A stretch of DNA of 32,864 bases. Source: an uncultured beta proteobacterium. GTDB taxonomy: Bacteria > Pseudomonadota > Gammaproteobacteria > Burkholderiales > SG8-41. The notes under the pieces are model-generated. The model made no database searches and was not told the DNA's origin. It was given only the letters and a program-made list of their open reading frames with translations. The DNA is taken from contig CADECM010000063.1 in NCBI GenBank assembly GCA_902825845.1, positions 3,835 through 36,698 of the forward strand. Reading direction: 5' to 3'. A program made the position numbers and the translations under genes. Every line of letters begins with the position of its first letter. Positions within the stretch are counted from its first letter, which is position 1. Below are positions 1-7,457 of this stretch, in pieces.

Positions 1-16
1 AAAAACGATTACTTGC
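1..16 (-). repeat. possible truncated copy of dispersed AT-rich motif
   Basis: Read on the minus strand from 16 to 1, this stretch fits about 14 of the first 16 positions of the motif GTAAsTwwnTGTTTTTA found at 3640, 13066, 19845 and 24638. The window edge cuts the rest, so it cannot be confirmed. It lies in the coding sequence of the partial gene 1-144. Confidence 0.3.
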
Positions 17-144
17 TGACTGAGGCGATTGACGGCATGGACAGAAAATTGAAAACCCGAATCCGTCCCGGCGTGAAACGCGCGCTCGCGCTGTTGGAAG
101 ATGGCGCGCCGGAGGCGGCCGGGATGCTCGAAAATCTGGCGTGA
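1..144 (+). CDS. C-terminal fragment of an unidentified protein
   Basis: Frame 1 is open from the first base of the window and ends at TGA 142-144, giving the last 47 residues of a protein whose start lies upstream. The peptide is charged and probably helical (motifs AIDGMDRKLK and RALALLEDG) with no recognisable domain. The stop is 50 bases before the start of the CoA-transferase gene on the same strand, so the two may be co-transcribed. I do not recognise the family. Support comes only from the open frame and typical codon use, so it is a moderate call. The first 16 bases resemble part of the dispersed AT-rich motif seen elsewhere in the window. Confidence 0.5.
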   Translation, partial: KNDYLLTEAIDGMDRKLKTRIRPGVKRALALLEDGAPEAAGMLENLA

Positions 145-194
145 TTGTGACTTAAAATCAGCGCTCCGCACCCATTCGCATTTCAGGAAATACC

Positions 195-1373
195 ATGCTC
201 CCATTGTCCGGCCTCACCGTCGTCACCCTCGAACAAGCTGTAGCCGCCCCCTACTGCTCGCGCCAGTTGGCGGATCAGGGCGCGCGCGTGATCAAGATCG
301 AGCGGCCCGAAGTCGGCGACTTTGCGCGCGGCTATGACCAGAAGGTGCTGGGCCAGTCGGGCTATTTCCTGTGGCTCAATCGCAACAAGGAGAGCCTCTC
401 GCTCGATGTTAAAAAAACTGAAGCAAAACAGATACTTGAGAAACTCATCGCAAAGGCCGATGTGTTTATCCAGAATCTCGCGCCCGGCGCAGCCAAGCGC
501 CTCGGCCTCGGCGCGGATGAGTTGATGGCGCGGTATCCGCAGTTGATCGTCTGCGATATTTCCGGCTATGGCGACAGCGGGCCGTATGCGCAGAAGAAGG
601 CCTACGATTTGCTGATCCAGAGCGAGTCGGGCGTGATGTCGATCACCGGCACGCGCGAGTCGCCGGCCAAGGTCGGCGTGTCGATGACGGATATCGGTAC
701 CGGCATGTATGCGTATTCGGGCATCATGGGCGCGTTGTATCAGCGCAGCCGCACCGGCAAGGGCACGCGCGTCGAGGTCACCATGTTCGAGGCGATGGTG
801 GAGTGGATGAACCACCCGCTGATGTGGGAGCATTTCGGCGGCACGCCGATGCAGCGCGCGGGCCCCGATCACGCGATCATCGTGCCTTACGGGCGCTTCA
901 CTGCCGGCGATGGCAAGGATGTGATGTTCGGCATCCAGAATGAACGCGAGTGGGCCTCGTTCTGCGCCAAGGTGCTGGAGAGACCCGAACTCGCCACCGA
1001 TGCGCGCTACGACAACAATACCAAGCGGCTGGCCGCGCGCGAGGAGCTGACCGCGCTGATCACGCAGGCGTTTTCAACGCTGACCGCGGCGCAGGTGGTG
1101 GCGCGCCTGGAGGCGGCGGACATCGCCAACGCGCGCTTGAATTCGCCCCTGGAAGTGTGGAACCATGAACAGCTCAAGGCGCGCCGGCGCTGGCGCGAGG
1201 TGGACACGCCGAAGGGTCGCATCGCGGCCCTACTGCCGCCGGTGACCACCGCGGGCTACGAGGTGCGCATGGATCGCGTGCCGGCGGTGGGCGAGGATAC
1301 TGACAGTGTATTGCACGACATCGGCTATACGGACGATGAGATTGCGAAGCTGCGCGCCGGCGGGGTTGTATAG
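195..1373 (+). CDS. CaiB/BaiF (class III) CoA-transferase
   Basis: This 392-residue cytoplasmic enzyme should move CoA between carboxylic acids through an aspartyl-CoA thioester. The N-terminal block (LSGLTVVTLEQAVAAPYCSR, then GARVIKIERPE) is typical of the formyl-CoA transferase/CaiB family. Asp166 in the MTDIGTG motif matches the catalytic aspartate. The RTGKG.RVEV motif and the length (family usually about 380-430) also fit. ATG 195 has an AGGAAA ribosome site just upstream. The next gene (MmgE/PrpD) starts 185 bases downstream, and the later neighbours are a maleate-isomerase-like protein and a TctC receptor, so an unsaturated di- or tricarboxylic acid is a reasonable substrate; this is inference. 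Residues 73-82 are encoded by an AT-rich patch unlike the rest of the gene (see 411-439). Confidence 0.9.
   Translation: MLPLSGLTVVTLEQAVAAPYCSRQLADQGARVIKIERPEVGDFARGYDQKVLGQSGYFLWLNRNKESLSLDVKKTEAKQILEKLIAKADVFIQNLAPGAAKRLGLGADELMARYPQLIVCDISGYGDSGPYAQKKAYDLLIQSESGVMSITGTRESPAKVGVSMTDIGTGMYAYSGIMGALYQRSRTGKGTRVEVTMFEAMVEWMNHPLMWEHFGGTPMQRAGPDHAIIVPYGRFTAGDGKDVMFGIQNEREWASFCAKVLERPELATDARYDNNTKRLAAREELTALITQAFSTLTAAQVVARLEAADIANARLNSPLEVWNHEQLKARRRWREVDTPKGRIAALLPPVTTAGYEVRMDRVPAVGEDTDSVLHDIGYTDDEIAKLRAGGVV
411..439 (-). repeat. degenerate copy of dispersed AT-rich motif, inside a gene
   Basis: The minus strand from 439 to 411 contains AAGTATCTGTTTT followed by an AT-rich tail ending in a T run. 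It aligns without gaps to the four clear copies of the motif, with about 23 of 29 positions compatible. It lies antisense within the CoA-transferase gene and encodes residues 73-82 (KKTEAKQILE), a locally lysine-rich, AT-rich patch in an otherwise GC-rich gene. Confidence 0.5.
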
Positions 1374-1478
1374 ACGCCGTGCAGGCGTTGTGCAAACCCT
1401 TTTGGTCCGTCAGACTATCGTGTGGGTAGATTTCAGAATGCCACTGCGTTAGGCGAAGAACGCTGGTCTAGCCAGGCC

Positions 1479-1498
1479 ATTCCCGCCTGTACGGGAAT
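1479..1498. repeat. REP-like palindrome (single)
   Basis: A perfect 7-base stem, ATTCCCG (1479-1485) and CGGGAAT (1492-1498), encloses a 6-base loop. It resembles the short extragenic palindromes common in betaproteobacteria. It lies in the 185-base gap between the CoA-transferase and MmgE/PrpD genes, which otherwise holds only the downstream ribosome site (AGGAG near 1548). It lacks a following T run, so it is not a canonical terminator. Confidence 0.6.
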
Positions 1499-1558
1499 AA
1501 CGGTGGTGGTGTATCACCTACGCGAATTCCGGATGGAGTATTTTTTCAGGAGCATGTC

Positions 1559-2920
1559 ATGGACAAAACCACCCGAACGCTGGCGGACTACGTTACCCAA
1601 CTGAATTACGGCGCCTTGTCGGCCGACGCGATCCATCAAACGCGGCGGCGGCTGGTCGATGCCACCGCCTGCGCCATTGGCGGCTACGCCAGCGCGCCCG
1701 CAGACATTGCGCGCAAGCTCGCGGCCAATGTCAGCGGCACGCCGGCGGCGCGCATTTTCAACACCGGCAAGACGACGTCGATGGACATGGCGGCGTTCAC
1801 CAACGCGGTAATGGTGCGCTATCTCGACTTCAACGACACCTTTATATCCGTCGGCTCCGGCCATCCCAGCGACATGATTTCCGCCATCCTCGCAGTGGCG
1901 GATGCGCATCGCTTGAGCGGCAAGGATGTGCTGCTTGCCACGGCCATTGCCTACGAGGTGTACACCGCGCTGGCGGATCAGGTGGCACTGCGCGACAAGG
2001 GCTGGGATCAGGGTTTCTTTGTGGTGATCAGTGCTGCGGCAGGCGTGGCCAAGCTGCTGAACCTTTCGCAGGCGCAGACGGCGGATGCCATCGCCATCGC
2101 CGCGACTGCGCACGTGCCCACCCGCCAGACGCGCGCCGGCGAACTCGCGATGTGGAAAGGCGTGGCCACGGCGGCCGCGGCGCGTTCTGCGGTGCAGACC
2201 GCATTGCTGGCGCAGGCCGGCATGACAGGCCCCACGGCCGCGTTCGAGGGCAAGGACGGCGTGTGGGATCAGGTCACCGGCAAGTTCCAGCTGGGGGAAC
2301 TCGGCGGCAACGGCAGAACGTTCGGCATCGAGCGCAGCAATCTGAAGTTTTTTCCGTCGGAGTATCACTCGCAGGCGCCGATGTGGATTGCACTGGAGTT
2401 GCGCAAGAAAGTGGCGGTGGCGGACATCGAGGCCATCAACGTCGAAACCTACTTCACCGCGTGGAGCGAAATCGGCAGCGAACCGGAAAAATGGCATCCG
2501 AAAACGCGCGAGACCGCGGATCACAGCCTGCCGTATCTGTTGTCGCTGGGTTTTGTCGACGGCGGCGTTACGCTCAACAGTTTTACGCCGGAGCGCATTG
2601 CCGATCCGGCGCTGCACGCGCTGATGAGCCGCATCAAGATCACGGAAAACAAGGCGTTTACCGCGGCCTTTCCGGAAACGCTGTCGACGCGCATCGAGGT
2701 GGTGATGCGCGGCGGGCAACGTGTGATCGAGGCCGCGCAGTATCCCAAGGGCCACGCCAAAAATCCGATGACCGATGACGACATCAACAACAAGTTCGCC
2801 ATGGTGTGCGAGGGCGTGATGCCGGCGGCGCAGCGCGACGCCCTGCGCGATAGTCTGTGGCAGCTGGATCAGGCGCCCAATCTGGATCGTGTGTTTGAGT
2901 TGCTGGTGCCGGGCAAATGA
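1559..2920 (+). CDS. MmgE/PrpD family protein (2-methylcitrate dehydratase/cis-aconitate decarboxylase fold)
   Basis: This 453-residue cytoplasmic protein belongs to the family of 2-methylcitrate dehydratase (PrpD) and cis-aconitate decarboxylase, enzymes that act on tricarboxylates or unsaturated derivatives. Signature segments are the helical N-terminus, LDFNDT (Asp90, Asp93) and GHPSD (His102, Asp105), and KW.P..RETADHS near residue 310. ATG 1559 follows an AGGAG site; an ATG at 1554 is out of frame. Its stop overlaps the start of the maleate-isomerase-like gene (ATGA), implying translational coupling and a shared pathway. Where many family members have a K..P.C...H segment, this one has FFPSEYHSQ, as does the paralogue at 23259 (RFPLGQYSQ), marking a subfamily. 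Substrate is unknown; family assignment is firm. Confidence 0.88.
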   Translation: MDKTTRTLADYVTQLNYGALSADAIHQTRRRLVDATACAIGGYASAPADIARKLAANVSGTPAARIFNTGKTTSMDMAAFTNAVMVRYLDFNDTFISVGSGHPSDMISAILAVADAHRLSGKDVLLATAIAYEVYTALADQVALRDKGWDQGFFVVISAAAGVAKLLNLSQAQTADAIAIAATAHVPTRQTRAGELAMWKGVATAAAARSAVQTALLAQAGMTGPTAAFEGKDGVWDQVTGKFQLGELGGNGRTFGIERSNLKFFPSEYHSQAPMWIALELRKKVAVADIEAINVETYFTAWSEIGSEPEKWHPKTRETADHSLPYLLSLGFVDGGVTLNSFTPERIADPALHALMSRIKITENKAFTAAFPETLSTRIEVVMRGGQRVIEAAQYPKGHAKNPMTDDDINNKFAMVCEGVMPAAQRDALRDSLWQLDQAPNLDRVFELLVPGK

Positions 2921-3642
2921 GCGCACCCGCCGCGCGCGTGCGGCTCGGCGTGATTCTGCCGAGCGTGAATACGGTGGTGGAGCCGTGGTACGGGCGTGTG
3001 GTGCCGCCGGGCGTCACCGTGCACGCAGCACGCATGTTTCTCGATGCCAATCTCACGCCGGAAGCCCTGATGCGCATGGATCGCGAGGAGGGCATGCTGG
3101 GTGTGAAACAGATCATGAGCTGCAAGCCTGCGGCGGTGGCGTACTGCTGCACCGCGTCGAGCGTGGTGCAGGGCCTCGAATACGATGGCCGCCTCAACCA
3201 TGAGCTGCATCACGCCGCCGGCGTGCCTGCGTTCACCGCCACCAGCGCCATTATCGATGCACTGCACGTGATCGGCGCGAAACGCATCGCCGTCTGTTCG
3301 CCCTACACCAAAGCCATCGACGACGCCGAACATGAATTCTTTTCGGCGGCGGGTTTCGGCATTGTCGGCTCGGCTCATCTGGGCATTGCCGACTCATTCC
3401 GGCTGGCCGATCCCACGCCTGACGAGATTTACGCGCTGTGGCAGAAATCATGGCGCAACGATGCCGATGCCTCGCTGATTACCTGTCTCAACATGAATTC
3501 GCAGGATGTGATCGAGCGCATCGAGCGTGAAACCGGCAAACCCGTGGTGACTTCAACCCAGGCAACCTTGTGGAAGCTGCTGCGCGCGGCGGGTGTGGAG
3601 GATCGTCTGCAGGGGTGTGGTGTGTTGCTGAGAGATCACTAA
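2917..3642 (+). CDS. maleate cis-trans isomerase/arylmalonate decarboxylase-like protein (Asp/Glu racemase superfamily)
   Basis: This 241-residue protein fits the maleate isomerase/arylmalonate decarboxylase branch of the Asp/Glu racemase superfamily. Maleate isomerases use two cysteines: here they are Cys77 or Cys78 in VAYCCTASS and Cys190 in LITCLNMN. The N-terminal LPSVNTVVEP segment carries the substrate-binding Asn18, and GKPVVTSTQATLWKLLRAAG is the typical C-terminal motif. Having both cysteines favours isomerase over decarboxylase, since arylmalonate decarboxylase keeps only the second. Likely substrates are maleate, citraconate or a related cis-diacid. It overlaps the MmgE/PrpD gene by four bases, so the two products are probably made together. 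Substrate choice is inference; the fold is well supported. Confidence 0.82.
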   Translation: MSAPAARVRLGVILPSVNTVVEPWYGRVVPPGVTVHAARMFLDANLTPEALMRMDREEGMLGVKQIMSCKPAAVAYCCTASSVVQGLEYDGRLNHELHHAAGVPAFTATSAIIDALHVIGAKRIAVCSPYTKAIDDAEHEFFSAAGFGIVGSAHLGIADSFRLADPTPDEIYALWQKSWRNDADASLITCLNMNSQDVIERIERETGKPVVTSTQATLWKLLRAAGVEDRLQGCGVLLRDH

Positions 3643-3668
3643 AATAATTAATAAAAACAATAACTTAC
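3640..3668 (-). repeat. dispersed AT-rich motif, copy A
   Basis: The minus strand from 3668 to 3640 reads GTAAGTTATTGTTTTTA followed by an AT-only tail. It matches the copy at 24638-24666 at 26 of 29 positions and aligns without gaps to the copies at 13066-13094 and 19845-19873. It begins within the stop codon of the maleate-isomerase-like gene and fills most of the 45-base gap before the small membrane protein. Confidence 0.7.
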
Positions 3669-3687
3669 AATCAATAGCGAGAGCCCT

Positions 3688-3936
3688 GTGAACGACATTA
3701 TCGAAACCCCGCCGTCGCCCTACTGGATGCTGCAATTCATCGTAAAGCATGGCGACTGGATTGCCATCGTGTGCGGCGCGCTGCCGTTGCTGGCAAGCAT
3801 CGCCGCGGTTGCCTTGTTCAGTGTGCCGTCATGGGGCATCGTGGCCGGTGTTGTGGGCTCCGCGTTCCTGTTCCTGCTGATGCGCAGCTTTGTCGAGTTG
3901 GTGCGCGTGATTGTCGATATGTTGTTACCAAAATAA
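3688..3936 (+). CDS. small two-helix membrane protein, unknown function
   Basis: An 82-residue protein with two predicted membrane helices, roughly residues 24-44 and 48-67, joined by a short SVPSWG turn. It starts at GTG 3688 with a weak GCGAGAG site upstream. I recognise no family. It lies between the maleate-isomerase-like gene and a TctC receptor gene on the same strand, and its stop (3936) falls 13 bases before that gene's start. A tripartite tricarboxylate transporter has a small membrane subunit (TctB), but that is about twice as long with four helices, so this is not a normal TctB. A membrane partner of the receptor is only a guess. The position and clear helices argue that it is real. 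Confidence 0.65.
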   Translation: MNDIIETPPSPYWMLQFIVKHGDWIAIVCGALPLLASIAAVALFSVPSWGIVAGVVGSAFLFLLMRSFVELVRVIVDMLLPK

Positions 3937-3949
3937 CGGGGAGGCAGGT

Positions 3950-4918
3950 ATGGCATTTGCACGCGCGGGCAGCGGTGTTGCTGTCCTGATGATGGGGTTT
4001 TCCGTCGCAGCGGCGCAGTCGTATCCGACCAAACCGGTGCGCCTGGTGATACCGTTTCCACCGGGTGGCGGCACGGATGCGGTGGCGCGTGTGCTGGCGC
4101 CAAAGCTTAGCGCGGCGATGGGGCAGCAGTGGGTGATCGACAATCGAGGCGGCGCAGCCGGCAACATCGCGGCGGAAATCGTGGCGCATGCCGATGCGGA
4201 CGGCTACACCGTGTTGCAGGGGTTTTCCACGACCATGACGGTGAACAAGAGTCTGTACCGCAAGATACCGTTCGACCCCGTGCGGGATTTCGCGCCGGTC
4301 ACGCAGACCGTCAGCTCGCAATACATGCTGACGGTGCACCCGGCCGTGCCGGCAAAATCCGTCGCCGAGCTGGTCGCGCTGGCCAAGGCCAAACCCGGCA
4401 GGCTGAACTTTGCGACTGCCGGCGTCGGCAGCCCGCTGCATCTGGCGGGCGAATTGTTGAACAGCCGCGCCGGCATCAAGCTGGTGGCGGTGCCGTATAA
4501 GGGCGGCGGTCCTGCCGCCGCGGCGGCGCTGGCGGGCGAAGCGCAATTGGTCTTCTCCAGCCTGGCGTCGGCGATGGCCAATGTGCGCGCCGGGCGGATA
4601 CGCGCGCTGGCCGTGACCGGCCCTGCGCGATCCAAGGTGTTTCCGGATTTACCAACCATCGCTGAGTCCGGCTATCCGGGCTACAGCGTGACCACCTGGC
4701 AAAGCATGACGGTGCCCGCGGGTACACCGGCCGCGGTGATTCGCCGCATACACGATGAGACCGTAAAGGTGCTGGCGCTGCCCGACGTTGTGAAGTTCCT
4801 GCACAACACCGGTTACGAAATCAACGGCACCACACCGGAAAAACTCGCGGAAATCATGCGCAACGAATCGCAAATATGGGCAAAGGTGATCCGTGAGGCG
4901 AATATTCGCGCGGATTGA
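3950..4918 (+). CDS. TctC/Bug family periplasmic solute-binding receptor
   Basis: A 322-residue exported receptor of the tripartite tricarboxylate transporter family, binding carboxylates in the periplasm. A signal peptide (about residues 1-22, ending VAAAQ) is followed by YPTKPVRLVIPFPPGGGTD, VIDNRGGAAGN (about 62-72) and ADADGYT, then VPYKGG, GRIRALAVTG and PTIAESGYPGY. ATG 3950 is chosen over the upstream ATG 3911 because GGGGAGG lies just before it, the signal peptide then begins properly, and length matches the family. No TctA or TctB permease is in the window, so it must use a permease encoded elsewhere or act as a sensor. Its stop is only three bases from the stop of the convergent flavoprotein gene. 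Confidence 0.92.
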   Translation: MAFARAGSGVAVLMMGFSVAAAQSYPTKPVRLVIPFPPGGGTDAVARVLAPKLSAAMGQQWVIDNRGGAAGNIAAEIVAHADADGYTVLQGFSTTMTVNKSLYRKIPFDPVRDFAPVTQTVSSQYMLTVHPAVPAKSVAELVALAKAKPGRLNFATAGVGSPLHLAGELLNSRAGIKLVAVPYKGGGPAAAAALAGEAQLVFSSLASAMANVRAGRIRALAVTGPARSKVFPDLPTIAESGYPGYSVTTWQSMTVPAGTPAAVIRRIHDETVKVLALPDVVKFLHNTGYEINGTTPEKLAEIMRNESQIWAKVIREANIRAD

Positions 4919-4921
4919 CGT

Positions 4922-6439
4922 TTAACCGCCCGACCGCGCCGCCTGTTGGCCCGCGATGCGGCCGGACACGAAGGCCCAGCCCAGATGATGGCCGTGGCCT
5001 TCGAGCAGCATGCCGCTCTGGCCGTTGGCCCCGGCGGCGTAGAGCCCGGGTATCGGGCGCTCCTGTTTGCCGACCACTTCAAGATTAGAAGTGACCTTCA
5101 GTCCGCCGTTGGTGAAGATGATGTACGCCTTGGCCGGGCCCAGCGCGTAAAACGGCGGCTTGGCAATGGCGGGACGTTCGCGGCGCGCGGGCACATCGGC
5201 GGATGCCGAGCCCGCGTTGTAATCGGCGATGGTCGTTTCAAAAGCGGCGCGCGGCAGCCGCATGCTGTCCGCAAGCGCGGCAAAGTTGTGCGCACAGTGA
5301 AAAATATCCGGGCGCGAATGCCGGTAGTCGTCGAGATAGGCGTAGGCAACTGACGGTGCGGTGGAGATGAAGTGCGGCCACTGCAGATACTTTTCCGCTA
5401 CTGTGCTGTCGAAAATCATCCACGCCAGCCCGTCGGGCCGCAATGCCGCGGTGCGCGCGGGCTGATCGCGTTCGTCGCCAAAGCGCAGGCCATCACGGTC
5501 AACCAGGATGGCGCCGTCTTCATACAGGCTTTTCTCCGGCGCGAGCGCCGTGGTGAGGAAATTCATCAGCACGGGACGCAGCATGCGTTCGGGCAGATGA
5601 TCCATGCCCCAGTGCAGCAATTTGGTGAGGGCAGGCAGCGGCGGCAGACGTTGCTCGAACGTCGTGTGCATCGGCGGCACAAAGCGCAGGATCGGGCCGC
5701 GGATGTAGTCGCCGTTGATCACCGTGCCGCCGGTGTCCATGCCCATGCGGATGCCGTCGCCGGTGTTGGTGACGTTGATGGCGTCGACTTCGGCGACCAG
5801 TTCGGAGGAAAAGCGCGCCTTCAGCTCGCGCCCGCCGCTGTAGTCGCCGGCGGCGAGGACGACGCCGCGGCGCGCAATGTACTCGCGGTGCGCGCCGCCA
5901 GGTGCGGTCGCCACCACCCCGCGTGCGCGGCCGTTGTCCATGATCAGGCGTTGTGCCGCGGTGTTCAGGTGTATCGCCACGCCGTGCGTGCGGCAATGCC
6001 GTCCCAGCAAATACGGAAACGCGCGCGAATTCGGCAGCACGTTGTGCATGCGCGGCTTGCGGTGCGGCGGCTCGGGGTAGGGGCCGGTGAATTCCAGCCC
6101 GGTGCTGAGCAGCCACTCGAACATGGCCGGCGAGTGATCGCACAGCACGCGGCCCAGGTCGAAGTTGTCACGGTGTTCGAGCTTGAGCGCGGCGGAAAAT
6201 TTCCTCAGGTCTTCGAGATGGTCCTGCGGGTTGTCGACAATGCCGGCCTTGCGCTGATGCGGCGTTTGCGTGGCGGTGACGGAACCGACGGACCACGCGG
6301 TAGAGCCGCCAAGTTGGGTGTGTTTTTCCAGCAGAATGACTTCGGCGCCGGCATCGCGCGCGCCACTGGCGGCCGCCAGGGCTGCTCCGCCGCCGCCGAC
6401 CACGATGACGTCAGTCTCGATGCGCGAGGCGCCTGCCAT
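4922..6439 (-). CDS. FAD-dependent oxidoreductase (fumarate reductase/KSTD/TcuA-like flavoprotein)
   Basis: A 505-residue flavoprotein of the succinate dehydrogenase/fumarate reductase/3-ketosteroid dehydrogenase superfamily, which oxidises or reduces C-C bonds next to carbonyl groups. The N-terminal FAD-binding motif VIVVGGGGAAL and the acidic ribose ligand in VILLEKHTQLGGSTAW are clear. The C-terminal FAD motif is IPGLYAAGANGQSGM, followed by an unusual GHGHHLGWAFVSGR. No signal peptide or flavocytochrome heme motif is seen. ATG 6439 is preferred over upstream TTG. A paralogue at 15698 has the same GHG.HLGW.F.SGR ending. Both lie beside a TctC receptor, so a tricarballylate dehydrogenase-like role is possible but unproven. 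A REP-like element starts ten bases upstream of the start codon, leaving no obvious ribosome site. Confidence 0.85.
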   Translation of the reverse strand: MAGASRIETDVIVVGGGGAALAAASGARDAGAEVILLEKHTQLGGSTAWSVGSVTATQTPHQRKAGIVDNPQDHLEDLRKFSAALKLEHRDNFDLGRVLCDHSPAMFEWLLSTGLEFTGPYPEPPHRKPRMHNVLPNSRAFPYLLGRHCRTHGVAIHLNTAAQRLIMDNGRARGVVATAPGGAHREYIARRGVVLAAGDYSGGRELKARFSSELVAEVDAINVTNTGDGIRMGMDTGGTVINGDYIRGPILRFVPPMHTTFEQRLPPLPALTKLLHWGMDHLPERMLRPVLMNFLTTALAPEKSLYEDGAILVDRDGLRFGDERDQPARTAALRPDGLAWMIFDSTVAEKYLQWPHFISTAPSVAYAYLDDYRHSRPDIFHCAHNFAALADSMRLPRAAFETTIADYNAGSASADVPARRERPAIAKPPFYALGPAKAYIIFTNGGLKVTSNLEVVGKQERPIPGLYAAGANGQSGMLLEGHGHHLGWAFVSGRIAGQQAARSGG

Positions 6440-6448
6440 CACCAACGC

Positions 6449-6558
6449 CGTCGTTCCGGCGCAGGCCGGAACCCAGGTTGTTCAATCATGCGAAGCATCT
6501 GAATATGGGCCCTGCGGGCCAAGTTACGACCTGGATTCCGGCCTGCGCCGGAATGACG
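6449..6558. repeat. paired inverted REP-like (BIME-type) element
   Basis: Two 29-base palindromic units (6449-6477 and 6530-6558) lie in opposite orientation. Each folds into an 8-base stem with a 4-base loop: GTTCCGGC/GCCGGAAC at 6453-6472 and ATTCCGGC/GCCGGAAT at 6535-6554. The units differ at just two positions, which form the outer pair of the stem (G-C versus A-T), so pairing is conserved. Between them is a further palindrome, GGCCCTGCGGGCC (6508-6520). The element occupies the intergenic space between the SDR gene and the flavoprotein gene and no promoter is evident there. Confidence 0.8.
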
Positions 6559-6614
6559 ATGTTGGTGTTGCGCACGTATCTGCGTGTATCGGTGTTCGTC
6601 TGTGGAAAAAAAGT

Positions 6615-7457
6615 TCACGGTTTATACGGGTACTCGTTAAACCGCTCCTCCCAATCACACACATTCTCCTTGGTGTAATCCAGCGCATACCAGCGCGGGA
6701 AGCCGTGCAGCGTCTGGCCGCCGTCGATCATGATGCCTTCGCCGTTGATGTAGGACGCATCGTCTGACAGTAAAAACGCCACCAGTTTGGCGACGTCCTC
6801 GGGTTTGCCCCAGCGGCCTACCGGCGTTTCGCGGATCAGCATGCGCTTCATGCGGTCATCGTGCAGCATGGGCGTGGTCATGCCGGTTTCGATCACGCCG
6901 GGCAGTATGGCGTTGACGTTGATGCGGTAATTGCCCAGTTCCGCGGCCATGTGCTTCATCAGCATTTCCACCGCGGCTTTGGAGGCGCAGTAGGCGCCGA
7001 GTTGATCGGCGATAACCTTTGATCCGGACGATGCCGTTAAAACCATCTTGCCGCCCTTACCGCGCGCGATCATGCGCTTGGCGACTTCCTGGCATACATA
7101 GAAAGTGCCGTTGAGATTGACCTGGATGATGAAGTCCCAGTCCGCTTTCTTCATGTCGACCACCGGTACGAACTTGCCGGTGCCGGCGTTGGCGAACAGC
7201 AGGTCGATCTGGCCATAATGTGCCGCGACTTCGGCGACCATGGCTTCGACGCTGTCGCCTTTGGCCTGATCGAAGTCGAAGGCTTTTGATCCTGCGCCCG
7301 CCTTGTTGCACAAGGCCGCGGTTTCTTCGGCCATTTCCAGCTTGCGGTCGGCGATGGCCACTTGCGCGCCGCGCGCGGCGAGTTCCACGCATGTGCCCTG
7401 GCCCAGTCCGCGCCCGCCGCCAGTCACCAGCGCTACTTTGCCCTTGAAATCGGCCAT
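6615..7457 (-). CDS. short-chain dehydrogenase/reductase (SDR)
   Basis: A 280-residue NAD(P)-dependent SDR. It has the cofactor motif TGGGRGLG (12-19), NAG (90-92) and the catalytic Ser143, Tyr156 and Lys160 (YCASK). Compared with a usual SDR of about 250 residues it has an extra C-terminal 30-residue tail rich in aromatic residues (HGFPRWYALDYTKENVCDWE). The true start is ATG 7457, which overlaps the stop of the upstream BKACE gene by one base (TAATG); the ribosome site GCAGGAG lies in that gene's last codons. A longer frame extending upstream to 7727 is only an overlap with the BKACE gene. Its place at the end of the CoA-thioester operon suggests it oxidises a hydroxyacyl-CoA or hydroxy-acid intermediate. 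Confidence 0.9.
   Translation of the reverse strand: MADFKGKVALVTGGGRGLGQGTCVELAARGAQVAIADRKLEMAEETAALCNKAGAGSKAFDFDQAKGDSVEAMVAEVAAHYGQIDLLFANAGTGKFVPVVDMKKADWDFIIQVNLNGTFYVCQEVAKRMIARGKGGKMVLTASSGSKVIADQLGAYCASKAAVEMLMKHMAAELGNYRINVNAILPGVIETGMTTPMLHDDRMKRMLIRETPVGRWGKPEDVAKLVAFLLSDDASYINGEGIMIDGGQTLHGFPRWYALDYTKENVCDWEERFNEYPYKP

Noticed and set aside
1514..2926. Long minus-strand open frame (470 codons) opposite the MmgE/PrpD gene
   Set aside because: Arginine/histidine-rich translation with no domain, exactly antisense to a well-supported gene; a typical shadow frame of GC-rich DNA.
5372..6502. Plus-strand frame of 376 codons opposite the first flavoprotein
   Set aside because: Composition of a shadow frame and no recognisable domain, while the opposite strand has full FAD-binding motifs.
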